Below are positions 36,101-46,337 of a DNA stretch of 64,000 nt, in pieces (within the stretch, counting starts at the first letter, position 1; each line of letters begins with the position of its first letter). Location: positions 62,001-126,000 of the forward strand of contig NZ_WPZL01000008.1 of assembly GCF_013031245.1 (NCBI RefSeq). The letters are read 5' to 3'. The notes below the pieces were generated by a model. That model was not told the DNA's origin, made no database searches, and saw only the letters and a program-made list of their open reading frames with translations. Both the position numbers and the translations under genes were made by a program. This stretch comes from Ruegeria lacuscaerulensis. GTDB lineage: Bacteria > Pseudomonadota > Alphaproteobacteria > Rhodobacterales > Rhodobacteraceae.

Positions 36101-38387
36101 GATGAACGACGCGTATGACGATATCGCGCTGAAATCACGCATCATTTACGTCTATACAATGTTCATCCATCACTGGAGCCATCACTGGACGACAATGACC
36201 GGCTGGTTCAAGCGCGGCATCGAATTTGGTTATCAATCAGGAGATCTGCTGTACCTGGCCTATAACGCGCAGGATTGTATCATCTGGGACCCGCGTCTTG
36301 ACCTCGAAACGGCCATCGCCGGGCAAATCAAGTACCTGGCGGTCGTCAAGGACTGCAAATATGCGGACAGCTACGACTCGGGAACATTGTTTCTGCAGAT
36401 GCTGCAGAATTTCGCGGGAAATACTCGGGACAGATACGCGCTGACCAACGAGGATTTCGATGAAGAGGTCTGCTTGAACGGGATGCAGGCCCGCAAGTTC
36501 ATGACCGGTGTCGCAAATTACCATATCTACAAAACCGAAATTCACTGCATGTATCGTGATTTCCAGGGCGCATTACCTCATGTCGTCGCTCAGGAACGGT
36601 CGATGGACAGCGTGATGTCGTTGCCGCAATCTGCTCGTTTCCGCTTTGTCGCGTTTCTGACCTATGCAGGAATTTTTCGCGAAACCCCTAAGGCCGATCA
36701 GCCCCGGTTCTGGCAAAAGATGAAGGATCATGCCGCACAAATGGCAATCTGGGCGCGCCATTGCCCCGAGAATTTTCGCCATCTCGACCTGGCAATGACT
36801 GCAGAACTGGCGCGGCTTAACAGTGAAGTACTGGCGGCCTTCCATGGGTACGAAGAAGCGATTACCTGCGCTGCCGAAAACGGGTTCACCCGTGACACGG
36901 CTATGATTCACGAGCTTTTCGCAATGGCCTTTCAGGATATTGGTCAAACCATTGCAGCAGAAGCTCATCTGAATGCTGCACGACATCTCTACCACCGCTG
37001 GGGCGCGACCCGCAAAGTGGCTATTCTTGACGCGGAAAACGCCTCCATTCAACAAATAACGCAGGCACATTCACCGCGTGAGGGTACCAATGCGTCCGGA
37101 AATGCCACGCATGACATCTCTCAGGGATCACTCGATCTCGGGGCGGTCATGGATGCGGCGCGGGCGATCTCGGGTGAGATTGTACTGAATAAACTGCTGT
37201 CCCGGACCATGCGCATCCTGCTGGAAAGTACTGGTGCGCAACGTGGCCTGTTCCTTAGCGGCAATGGGAACGGCTGGCAGGTCGAAGTCGAATGTCAGGT
37301 CAAAACCGACGGCACTAAGACCATGGCCAGCAAAACCGGAGCGGATCAGGACAAAGTACCGTTGTCGGTAATCAATTATGTCGCGCGCACGCGCAAGCCT
37401 CTGGTTCTGGACAACGCCACGATGGCCCCTCGCTTCGATGTTGACCCGTACATTGCCGGGAATGAAACCAAGTCGATCATGTGCGTCCCAATCATACGTT
37501 CCGACCAATTCACGGGCATGGTGTACCTTGAAAACAATCTGGCAGCTGGCGCTTTTCCCGAGGCGCGGCTGTCAATCGCTGAACTTCTTGCGGCACAGGC
37601 TTCGATTTCGATCGAAAACGCGAAACTATACGTCGAACTGGAACAAAAGGTCGAAGAGCGCACAGCGGAGCTCAGCAGGAAATCCAATGCGCTGGAAGCA
37701 GTGGCGAACCAGCTGTCGAAATATCTTTCCCCGCAGGTGTACCGATCGATCTTCGACAAGGAAAAAGAGGTCCGGCTGACATCAGAGCGCAAGTTGTTGA
37801 CGGTCTTTTTCTCTGATCTCGTTGGGTTCACGGAACTTGCCGAACAGATGCGATCCGAAGACCTGAAGACACTTCTCAATCATTACCTGTCCGAAATGTC
37901 CGATGTTGCCCTGTCCTTTGGGGCGACCATCGACAAGTTTGTCGGCGACGCTATCGTCATTTTCTTTGGCGATCCCGAATCCCATGGCACACAGAACGAC
38001 GCGCTCGCCTGTGCAAAGATGGCCCTGGCGATGCGGGATAGGCTGACGACCCTTCGCAAGCAGTGGATGGACAACGGGATCGAGAAACCTCTGGAGTGCC
38101 GGATGGGTATCCACACCGGTTTCTGCACTGTCGGCAATTTCGGCAGCGAGACCCGAATGGATTACACAATCATCGGACGGGCCGTTAATCTTGCATCACG
38201 TCTTGAAAACGCTGCGCGAACCGGGGGCATTCTGATCTCGCAAGAGACATACGAGCAGATAAATTCCCAAATCTCCTGCGTCGAGTGCGACACGATTGAG
38301 CTACGCGGGATCGGTGACCCGGTCAGAACCTATGAAATCGTGGACCTGATTGATACTCCTTCCGGCGATCACACCACGCGCCGCTAA
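33153..38387 (+). CDS. Giant signalling protein: pseudokinase, AAA ATPase, helical repeats, GAF, adenylate cyclase
   Basis: A 1744-residue protein. Residues about 1-280 are protein-kinase-like and keep the Lys of TALIKTL and SPEQTARISRDVDYRSDFYSLG. However, the catalytic HRD is HKN (about 131-133) and DFG is NFE (about 152-154), so it is probably inactive as a kinase. Next come an AAA/STAND-type ATPase (Walker A GSSGVGKS about 333-340, Walker B VVYLDDLQWSD), a long TPR-like helical region (about 700-1310), a GAF domain (about 1330-1490), a coiled coil and a class III cyclase domain (about 1549-1726). The cyclase keeps its two metal Asp (FSDLVGFT, FVGDAI), the substrate Lys (DKFVGD), the Asp of MDYTIIG and the Arg of NLASRLE. 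cAMP production is expected. TTG at 33153 with AAGGA six bases upstream is the best start. Confidence 0.88.
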   Translation: MHIEIAGYRIEQQIESFYSSSLFQARHRDNGRTALIKTLSAKFSDVQNAKRLEREYWLLTELSEIQGVLPVSGIHFHSNGTPAVISPATGWTLAYYLRARRASTWPIDQIVDIIIQLTTALDAVHDRNMVHKNIAPQNILLDDTNWTVKLMNFEIATSLSREHQGNVASNLVEDQLPYISPEQTARISRDVDYRSDFYSLGVVFFELLFGRLPFSAKTHLEWIHAHIAKLPRIPDDASAHVPSSVIAIILRLLAKNPEDRYQSSFGLLNDLQECHRQLVETGHIIPFELAQRDISEVFRVPQVLYGRDTELARLNGLFENVKRGETEFCLISGSSGVGKSALVDELSKPILRARGFFLRGKFDQFERAKPYSGIAAAFSGLVQELLAESPEQLSKWKEDILDALGRTTQALLDILPELEQIIGPQPPVPALPPAEAQNRLQLTFLNFVRLLATADHPLVVYLDDLQWSDAPTLNLLQKLTTARDIGHFLVIGAYRDGEVDGNHLLSLVRNEIAKSREIHDITLPPLPRSVVNQIIARTFRTSETATQDLSTILFRTTQGNPLFVKELLQSLFEDGLIQFDRAHGCWTWELTAIGHANVGDNIVDFLIGNLNKLQDDTKDTLRMAACIGHEFDMAKLSVVHQRSKEQLGLALMSALSRNIILPLDDSYQLFDKAAAHTEAQADASMNPRFRFQHDRVHQAAYELIDDADKQQVHLSIGRLLQKEETDEPSGEHLIKIVRHLNEARDLITLKPDKCELARLNLASARIALDASSYQAALNYLRVSRSLLPANAWKQAYELTKELSSLYAQTAYLNGLHDEADAELSLALKNLHTPLEKAQTLSMRTRHYSTLGRMKDSIDAALQGLQLLGIEISADVSWAEVDTEIAEISKNLAGRNVADLIHAGRMTDENMSAAVGLLMEIFPAAFLSGAGNLFHFLVLKSVNLSLRFGNSTETAFAYATYGMLLCGSMNRPGEGYEYGKLALAMNDAYDDIALKSRIIYVYTMFIHHWSHHWTTMTGWFKRGIEFGYQSGDLLYLAYNAQDCIIWDPRLDLETAIAGQIKYLAVVKDCKYADSYDSGTLFLQMLQNFAGNTRDRYALTNEDFDEEVCLNGMQARKFMTGVANYHIYKTEIHCMYRDFQGALPHVVAQERSMDSVMSLPQSARFRFVAFLTYAGIFRETPKADQPRFWQKMKDHAAQMAIWARHCPENFRHLDLAMTAELARLNSEVLAAFHGYEEAITCAAENGFTRDTAMIHELFAMAFQDIGQTIAAEAHLNAARHLYHRWGATRKVAILDAENASIQQITQAHSPREGTNASGNATHDISQGSLDLGAVMDAARAISGEIVLNKLLSRTMRILLESTGAQRGLFLSGNGNGWQVEVECQVKTDGTKTMASKTGADQDKVPLSVINYVARTRKPLVLDNATMAPRFDVDPYIAGNETKSIMCVPIIRSDQFTGMVYLENNLAAGAFPEARLSIAELLAAQASISIENAKLYVELEQKVEERTAELSRKSNALEAVANQLSKYLSPQVYRSIFDKEKEVRLTSERKLLTVFFSDLVGFTELAEQMRSEDLKTLLNHYLSEMSDVALSFGATIDKFVGDAIVIFFGDPESHGTQNDALACAKMALAMRDRLTTLRKQWMDNGIEKPLECRMGIHTGFCTVGNFGSETRMDYTIIGRAVNLASRLENAARTGGILISQETYEQINSQISCVECDTIELRGIGDPVRTYEIVDLIDTPSGDHTTRR

Positions 38388-38433
38388 GGTCTTGGCGCCG
38401 ACGCATCGGGCAGCGCGACAACGTTGCCTGCCT

Positions 38434-39762
38434 TCAGGTTTGGGCTTGTTTCATTGAGTTTTTTGGGCCCGGCGGCGGCGCAATCTGACACCCACATGGT
38501 GCGTTGTCCGCACCGGCACAACGCTTCATCGCTTCCTCGAATGAAAATTTCGGATGTGGCGGAGGGCCGGCGCAATAGAACAGGTCCATTTGTGCCAGCG
38601 CGCAGATGACCTGGGCGTCCCGCGCATCCGGGGGCGCGGGCGGGCCTTCAGCCTTGGAGTTTCCAAACCAGCGCAAGCAGGCCCGCGATCTGGCTTTTTC
38701 GGGTTCGATATCGGGATCTTTCGCATACTCGTAAAGAAATGATGCCGCGACCAGATCCTGCGCTTCGTACATCCGGATATCGGGGATTTTCTTCGGGTGA
38801 TCCGAGCATTTCCCAGTTACCCCCGCAGCGATCATATGGTTCGAGATCATATAGGGCGTCTCACGCGGATCATCCGGTGAAATCCGCACTTTGCCGACTT
38901 GCAGGACCGGGGTTTCAGGCGTTCCGTTGGCATCCTTTTTCATCACATCCTTATACGCCACCCGGAACCACCCCGGGGCCTGCGGGTCATAAAGCGGTGA
39001 GCCACACACCAGCAAAGGCAGCGTATGCCTCTGGCCCGTTGCGTTAGGCCCATTGAGGTACAGGTTTAACATCGTGCGAATATAGTTGCGCTCGGGCGGA
39101 CCATCGAAAAACCCTGATGCCATCATGATCGGGAAGTAGTCATTGGGATATTCGCTCTGCCCCGCGCCGGGGGCCGCGATCGGATTCACGTCCACGATGG
39201 TGCGAAAAAAACTGACCTCATCGTCCGGAATACCGCTGGCACGCAGAACCGTGTCCCACCGGTGCATTGTCATACATTTCAGAAACGTACCTTGCTGCAG
39301 GACCTGCCAGGGTGGGTAATGCATCAACAGCAGCCCTTTTTGCGCCATGACATTCAAACCCAGAGGTGGAAACAGGTGCCATTTACACAGCCCATCATCC
39401 TTGTCGCTGTTGACCGGATACCCCTCCATCGGGTTCCAGACCCCGAACTCCTTTAGCAGTTCCCTGCCAATCACGGCCTTGCCTGCGGCCTGCGGCGCAA
39501 GGAGCCTCTGGTGATGTCGGGCAAAGAGTGAAAGGGCCGCCTCCGATTGATCCGCCGACAACTCGACCCAATATCGCTCATCCGATTTGCGAACAGTCAC
39601 CGCGGCAGAGGTAAACCCGTCCGCCTCCAACGAGTTTCTGGTGTAGTGCGCGATGACACTTTCCCGGTTAGTCAATCCGACGTCGGGATTGGCCAGTTCC
39701 GCCGGTGGGAACAACTCGTCCAACAGGTCGGCTGTTCCCAGTGGATAAGTAAATGCCGCCAT
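38434..39762 (-). CDS. Uncharacterised protein coupled to a phosphoesterase
   Basis: A 442-residue protein that I do not recognise. It has no signal peptide or membrane segment. It is rich in Pro and aromatic residues in the centre (HYPPWQVLQQGTFLK, NDYFPIMMASGFFDGPPERNY) and ends with a cysteine-containing tail (FYCAGPPPHP, KRCAGADNAPCGC). The ATG at 39762 lies four bases after the stop of the phosphoesterase gene, with GAGGAC upstream, so translation is probably coupled and the two proteins may act together. It is convergent with the cyclase gene. Possible roles include an accessory or partner of the phosphoesterase; this is inference from position only. Confidence 0.7.
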   Translation of the reverse strand: MAAFTYPLGTADLLDELFPPAELANPDVGLTNRESVIAHYTRNSLEADGFTSAAVTVRKSDERYWVELSADQSEAALSLFARHHQRLLAPQAAGKAVIGRELLKEFGVWNPMEGYPVNSDKDDGLCKWHLFPPLGLNVMAQKGLLLMHYPPWQVLQQGTFLKCMTMHRWDTVLRASGIPDDEVSFFRTIVDVNPIAAPGAGQSEYPNDYFPIMMASGFFDGPPERNYIRTMLNLYLNGPNATGQRHTLPLLVCGSPLYDPQAPGWFRVAYKDVMKKDANGTPETPVLQVGKVRISPDDPRETPYMISNHMIAAGVTGKCSDHPKKIPDIRMYEAQDLVAASFLYEYAKDPDIEPEKARSRACLRWFGNSKAEGPPAPPDARDAQVICALAQMDLFYCAGPPPHPKFSFEEAMKRCAGADNAPCGCQIAPPPGPKNSMKQAQT

Positions 39763-39766
39763 GTCC

Positions 39767-41968
39767 TCAGCTTCCCGCACTATCTGGGGGAAAACTCTTG
39801 TCATATGGCGGTGTGAAGCTTGGCTTGTCCGTGCGCGGCTCGCTCAATTCAAATACAGATTCAAAGGTAGGTGCCACCTGAACCCGGTCGCCCAGTCCCC
39901 AACGGGCGCGCGGGATACCGTACCATTCCAGGACCGTCGACAGCAGCGAGGTTCCTTCATAGGGCTGCGGTTGACCGCTGCGGAAGACGGTATTGGATTT
40001 GACCAATGGTGACACGATGATCGTCGGGACCCGGGGGCCCATTACATCGTATTTGAATCCGTCGTTTTCATCCCGTGGCCAAGCGGGTTGCGCCGCCGGT
40101 GGAGGGACGTGATCATAAAGGCCGCCACCTTTGCTGAAGGTGATCACCAGCGCAGTCTTGTCCCATTGCGGGCTGTTGACCAGCGCCTGGTAAATGTCAT
40201 TCAGCGTCCGCTCGGCAGGCACCATGTCGCCGGTTGCTCCGGGGTGATAAGACGTAGCCCCGTTCGGCGCGATCCAGGCCGGTTCGACAAAAGAGAACTT
40301 TGGCAGCATTCCCGCCGCCGCGTCGGCCATGAACGTGCTCAGGGGTTGCACGTATTCAAATTTGGCCTTGTCCACGCTCGGCAACTGATTGCGTAAATAC
40401 AAGTAGTAGGTAAAGACGTGGTCCATCCATTCGACGGAATAGTAGATCTTCCAGTCAAGGTGGCCGTTATTCTGAAGAACCTTCCAGATCGGCTGACGCA
40501 ATGGTTGCTCGGCATACTGCGTGTATTGCGGTTCGCCCTCGCAATTGACTGTGATGTTATAGTTTGATCCCGACAGGGCGAAACCCCGATTGGCGATGGT
40601 TCCTCCGGGCATCGGCGAAAACCAGTAATCGCTGACCGCAAAACTCTCGGCCAAGCCATTCAGAACCGGCAATTGGGTCGGGCTGAACGAAACCATCGCC
40701 TCACCGCTGAGATTGTTTGAGACGAACCCCGCCATATCGGCAGCTGCCCCGCTCTGATACGCGGGGTAACCGCCGCTGAATTGCTGCTGAATGCAATCCG
40801 CCGTCGAGTGGAAGGGGTCGATTGACGGAGCTGCCAGCACGAATTCAGTGCTTAACGTGCCGTCATGGAATTTATGGGCGGGATAGTTTTTACCATCAGC
40901 CTCGTTGGTGTTCGATTTCGAGTTCGCTTTGAAGGGTGGGTCCGCGTGAACATAGTTCAGATGCGGGGCGTCCGCCTCATAAAGCCATCCCAGAACGCTG
41001 TCCATTGTCCGGCTTTCCAGCATGTAGACAACAACATGTTCAATGTTGGCCCGCATGAAATCCATGGTCCCCGGGGATTTCGCCCGTTCGGCATCGACCG
41101 GAATAGACGTCTGCACCGGTGTCAGATCGCCCGTGGCTTCGAACCCTTGAGGCAATGTCCCCTGCTTTAACGGGCCGACGAAAGGGTCAGCCAGGAACGG
41201 ATCAAATCCCCAGAGCCTGTAGCTGCCATCAGACGGGACCACATCCAGAATAAACTCGCCCAAGGCAATCAACCGATGCGCGTAATCCATATCGGACCGC
41301 TCGCCTTCCGACATCGCTGGCAGGGCCAACGGATGCATGTTTTGCGGATCGAAGTTCCAAACGCGATATTTCGATTGCGCCGAAATCCATTCCAGGACGT
41401 AATTGCCCATCGGCAGCAACTCGCTTCCGCCACCGATTAACGCAAAGGCATCTTGTGGTCCCATGGCGTTGGGCAACGGGTCAGGCGGTTGTTTCTCGGG
41501 GCCCGGAGCCGGATCGAAATTCCACAGCATATATGTTCCGCGGGCTGCGGTTGGCATATAGGCCATGACATATCCTGTCATCGGCACAAGCTGCACGATA
41601 TCGGTTTCCGTCGCATCCCAAGTATAGTGATCGTAGAACTGCCAAAATTTGGACTTGGGCCAACTGCCCGTCTGCAAGGCCTTAACATTCAGCGGATCGG
41701 GTTGCGTGGGGTCAAAAACAAAAATCTCATAGCTCGCGGCCGGATTGCTCGCTTTCTGCAAGGGGGCCAGATCGTAGGAAATCATGTAGCCGCCAATCGG
41801 GCAGAGCTTCTTGCCAGCGGGAAATTTTGAACCTGGCGCAATCATGACCTGCTCGAACAACTCGGGAAGATCCGGGTGCATCCGCCAGATTCCGTAATCG
41901 TCGTTCTGGGTACTGCGGCTGATCAAATATGTGGATGCGGCATTTGTAAAAACGTTCTTCTCGGTCAT
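39767..41968 (-). CDS. Phosphoesterase (phospholipase C / acid phosphatase family) with N-terminal beta repeats
   Basis: A 733-residue protein. Residues about 1-290 hold several repeats of the type Y-x-(L/V)-W-x-FDP (FVFDP, WNFDP, WNFDP, WGFDP) spaced 50-70 residues apart, suggesting beta-propeller-like blades. Residues about 300-720 match the phosphoesterase family of phospholipase C and AcpA: IEHVVVYMLESRTMDSVLGWL, PMPGGTIANRGFALSGS and GGGLYDHVPPP. Compared with active members, two motif positions differ: the usual MEN is LES, and the DE before GG is SK in FSKGGG, which may weaken metal binding. There is no signal peptide, although classical members are exported. ATG at 41968 fits the start of homology better than the longer frame. 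Confidence 0.82.
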   Translation of the reverse strand: MTEKNVFTNAASTYLISRSTQNDDYGIWRMHPDLPELFEQVMIAPGSKFPAGKKLCPIGGYMISYDLAPLQKASNPAASYEIFVFDPTQPDPLNVKALQTGSWPKSKFWQFYDHYTWDATETDIVQLVPMTGYVMAYMPTAARGTYMLWNFDPAPGPEKQPPDPLPNAMGPQDAFALIGGGSELLPMGNYVLEWISAQSKYRVWNFDPQNMHPLALPAMSEGERSDMDYAHRLIALGEFILDVVPSDGSYRLWGFDPFLADPFVGPLKQGTLPQGFEATGDLTPVQTSIPVDAERAKSPGTMDFMRANIEHVVVYMLESRTMDSVLGWLYEADAPHLNYVHADPPFKANSKSNTNEADGKNYPAHKFHDGTLSTEFVLAAPSIDPFHSTADCIQQQFSGGYPAYQSGAAADMAGFVSNNLSGEAMVSFSPTQLPVLNGLAESFAVSDYWFSPMPGGTIANRGFALSGSNYNITVNCEGEPQYTQYAEQPLRQPIWKVLQNNGHLDWKIYYSVEWMDHVFTYYLYLRNQLPSVDKAKFEYVQPLSTFMADAAAGMLPKFSFVEPAWIAPNGATSYHPGATGDMVPAERTLNDIYQALVNSPQWDKTALVITFSKGGGLYDHVPPPAAQPAWPRDENDGFKYDVMGPRVPTIIVSPLVKSNTVFRSGQPQPYEGTSLLSTVLEWYGIPRARWGLGDRVQVAPTFESVFELSEPRTDKPSFTPPYDKSFPPDSAGS

Positions 41969-44073
<2,105 letters not shown>

Positions 44074-44075
44074 TT

Positions 44076-45089
44076 ATGGCGCGGATGACCATGATCGAAG
44101 CTGTGCGAGAAGCTCATGACGTGGCCATGGAAGCCGATGAGCGTGTCGTCGTTTTTGGCGAGGATGTCGGCTATTTTGGCGGTGTGTTCCGCTGCACGGC
44201 CGGTCTGCAGGCCAAATATGGGTCCTCCCGCTGCTTTGACGCGCCGATCAACGAGGCCGGGATCGTCGGCTCTGCCATTGGCATGGCGGCCTACGGGCTG
44301 AAACCTGTGATCGAGATTCAGTTCGCCGACTACGTGTATCCGGCATTTGACCAGATCGTTTCCGAGGCGGCGCGGCTGCGTCACCGGTCGAACGGCGATT
44401 TCACCTGCCCCATCGTGATCCGCATGCCAACAGGCGGCGGTATTTTCGGCGGCCAGACGCATAGTCAAAGCCCTGAGGGGCTGTTTACCCATGTATCCGG
44501 GCTGAAAGTGGCGATGCCATCCAATCCGCGCGATGCAAAAGGCCTGCTGCTTGCGGCCATCGCCGACCCTGACCCAGTGATATTTCTCGAACCCAAGCGG
44601 CTCTATAACGGGCCCTTCGACGGGCACCATGATAAGCCGCTGGTCAGCTGGAAGGACCACCCGTTGGGGGATGTGCCCGACGGCGATGAGGTCGTGTCGC
44701 TTGGCAAGGCCGCAATCCGTCGCGAAGGTTCGGATGTCACGGTTCTGGCCTATGGCACCATGGTCTATGTTGCGCAGGCAGCCGCTGAGGAGTCCGGCGT
44801 TGACGCCGAAGTAATAGACCTACGCACGCTGATCCCGCTGGATCTGGATGCCATCACCGGGTCGGTCAGGAAAACCGGCCGCTGCGTGATCGTGCACGAG
44901 GCGACGCGCACCTCGGGTTTCGGGGCCGAGTTGATGTCGCTGGTGCAGGAGAGCTGTTTTTACCACCTCGAAGCTCCCATGATCCGCGTAACGGGTTGGG
45001 ATACTCCTTACCCGCACGCGCAGGAATGGGAGTATTTCCCGGGACCCACGCGCGTCGCCGAAGCGCTGAAAAAAGTCATGGAGGATTGA
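44076..45089 (+). CDS. bkdA2: Branched-chain 2-oxoacid dehydrogenase, E1 beta subunit
   Basis: Beta chain of the E1 heterotetramer, 337 residues, which completes the TPP site. Visible family motifs are VFGEDVGYFGGVFRCTAGL, DAPINEAGIVGSAIGMA, IEIQFADYVYPAFDQIVSEAARLRHRS (in outline), GGGIFGGQTHSQSPE and the C-terminal VIDLRTLIPLD. It begins two bases after the E1-alpha stop, and the E2 gene follows after three bases. No residue appears to be missing. Confidence 0.95.
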   Translation: MARMTMIEAVREAHDVAMEADERVVVFGEDVGYFGGVFRCTAGLQAKYGSSRCFDAPINEAGIVGSAIGMAAYGLKPVIEIQFADYVYPAFDQIVSEAARLRHRSNGDFTCPIVIRMPTGGGIFGGQTHSQSPEGLFTHVSGLKVAMPSNPRDAKGLLLAAIADPDPVIFLEPKRLYNGPFDGHHDKPLVSWKDHPLGDVPDGDEVVSLGKAAIRREGSDVTVLAYGTMVYVAQAAAEESGVDAEVIDLRTLIPLDLDAITGSVRKTGRCVIVHEATRTSGFGAELMSLVQESCFYHLEAPMIRVTGWDTPYPHAQEWEYFPGPTRVAEALKKVMED

Positions 45090-45092
45090 TCC

Positions 45093-46337
45093 ATGGGCGT
45101 ATTTGCAATCCGACTGCCTGATGTTGGCGAGGGTATCGCGCAGGCCGAATTAACGGAGTGGCATGTCAAACCGGGCGACATTGTCCGGGAAGACGATGTG
45201 CTTGCCGATGTCATGACCGATAAGGCCACGGTCGAGGTTCCGTCCTCGGCCTCTGGCAAGGTGCTGGAATTGGGCGGGGACGTTGGAGATATGATCCCAA
45301 TCGGTGCAGTCCTTATTCGGATCGAGGTCGAAGGCGAAGGCAACGAAAAAGAACGTCCCGAAGCGCAAAAAGCCGCGGAGCCGGTCGAGGTCACGGAAAG
45401 TGCCCCCGAAACGGTGGATGTATCATCCACGCAACCGCCCCCTGCCCAGGTGCAACGCACAAATGGCACCAAACCTCTGGCGTCGCCATCCGTGCGCGCA
45501 CGCGCTCGGGAAGAGGGCGTCGACTTGCGGCAAGTGCCGGGTTCCGGTCCGGCAGGGCGGATCAGCCACGCCGATCTCGACGCCTGGATTGCCTCGGGCG
45601 ATATCCGGCAAGGCGCCGTGACGCGGGGCCGGAATACCGGCGTGGAAGAGGTACGTGTGGTTGGCATGCGCCGCAAGATCGCCGAGAAGATGGCGGTTTC
45701 GAACCGGCAGATCCCGCATATCACCATTGTCGAAGAGGTAGAGATGGCGGCGCTTGAGGACCTGCGTGCGGCATTGAACGCCAAGTACAAGGGCGAACGC
45801 CCCAAGCTGACCCTTCTACCTTTTCTGATGCGCGCTATCGTTGAGGCGGTGCGCGAACAGCCCGAGTTGAACGGACGTTTCGATGACGAGACCGGGGTGA
45901 TCCACCGCCATGGCGGTGTGCATATCGGGATTGCCACGCAAACGCCGCATGGCCTGAATGTACCCGTAGTGCATCACGCCGAGGCAGGCAGCTTGTGGGA
46001 CAATGCCGCCGAAATTACACGCCTGTCAGAGGCCGCGCGTGACGGCTCGATAAAACGCGAGGACCTCAGCGGGGGGACGATCACCATCACCTCGCTCGGA
46101 CCGCTCGGGGCTATCGCAACCACGCCCATAATCAACCATCCCGAACTGGCCATTGTCGGGATCAACAAAATGCAGGTTCGGCCGGTCTGGGACGGACAGC
46201 AGTTTCAACCGCGGACGATGATGAACATCTCCTGCTCGTTCGATCACCGGGTGATCGACGGTTGGGATGCTGCGGTCTTTGTGCAGAAGCTGAAATCCTT
46301 GCTGGAAAATCCTGCCATGCTGTTTGTCGAGGGCTAA
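45093..46337 (+). CDS. bkdB: Branched-chain 2-oxoacid dehydrogenase, E2 dihydrolipoyl acyltransferase
   Basis: Core acyltransferase of the complex, 414 residues. One lipoyl domain (about 1-80) carries the lipoylated Lys44 in MTDKATVEV. A variable linker follows, then a peripheral subunit-binding domain (about 125-165: SPSVRARAREEGVDLRQVPGSGPAGRI in outline), which holds E1 or E3, and the catalytic domain (about 190-414) with the active-site segment SFDHRVIDGWDAA (His and Asp of HRxxDG). It lies between the E1-beta and E3 genes with almost no gaps, so the four proteins are made together. Confidence 0.95.
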   Translation: MGVFAIRLPDVGEGIAQAELTEWHVKPGDIVREDDVLADVMTDKATVEVPSSASGKVLELGGDVGDMIPIGAVLIRIEVEGEGNEKERPEAQKAAEPVEVTESAPETVDVSSTQPPPAQVQRTNGTKPLASPSVRARAREEGVDLRQVPGSGPAGRISHADLDAWIASGDIRQGAVTRGRNTGVEEVRVVGMRRKIAEKMAVSNRQIPHITIVEEVEMAALEDLRAALNAKYKGERPKLTLLPFLMRAIVEAVREQPELNGRFDDETGVIHRHGGVHIGIATQTPHGLNVPVVHHAEAGSLWDNAAEITRLSEAARDGSIKREDLSGGTITITSLGPLGAIATTPIINHPELAIVGINKMQVRPVWDGQQFQPRTMMNISCSFDHRVIDGWDAAVFVQKLKSLLENPAMLFVEG

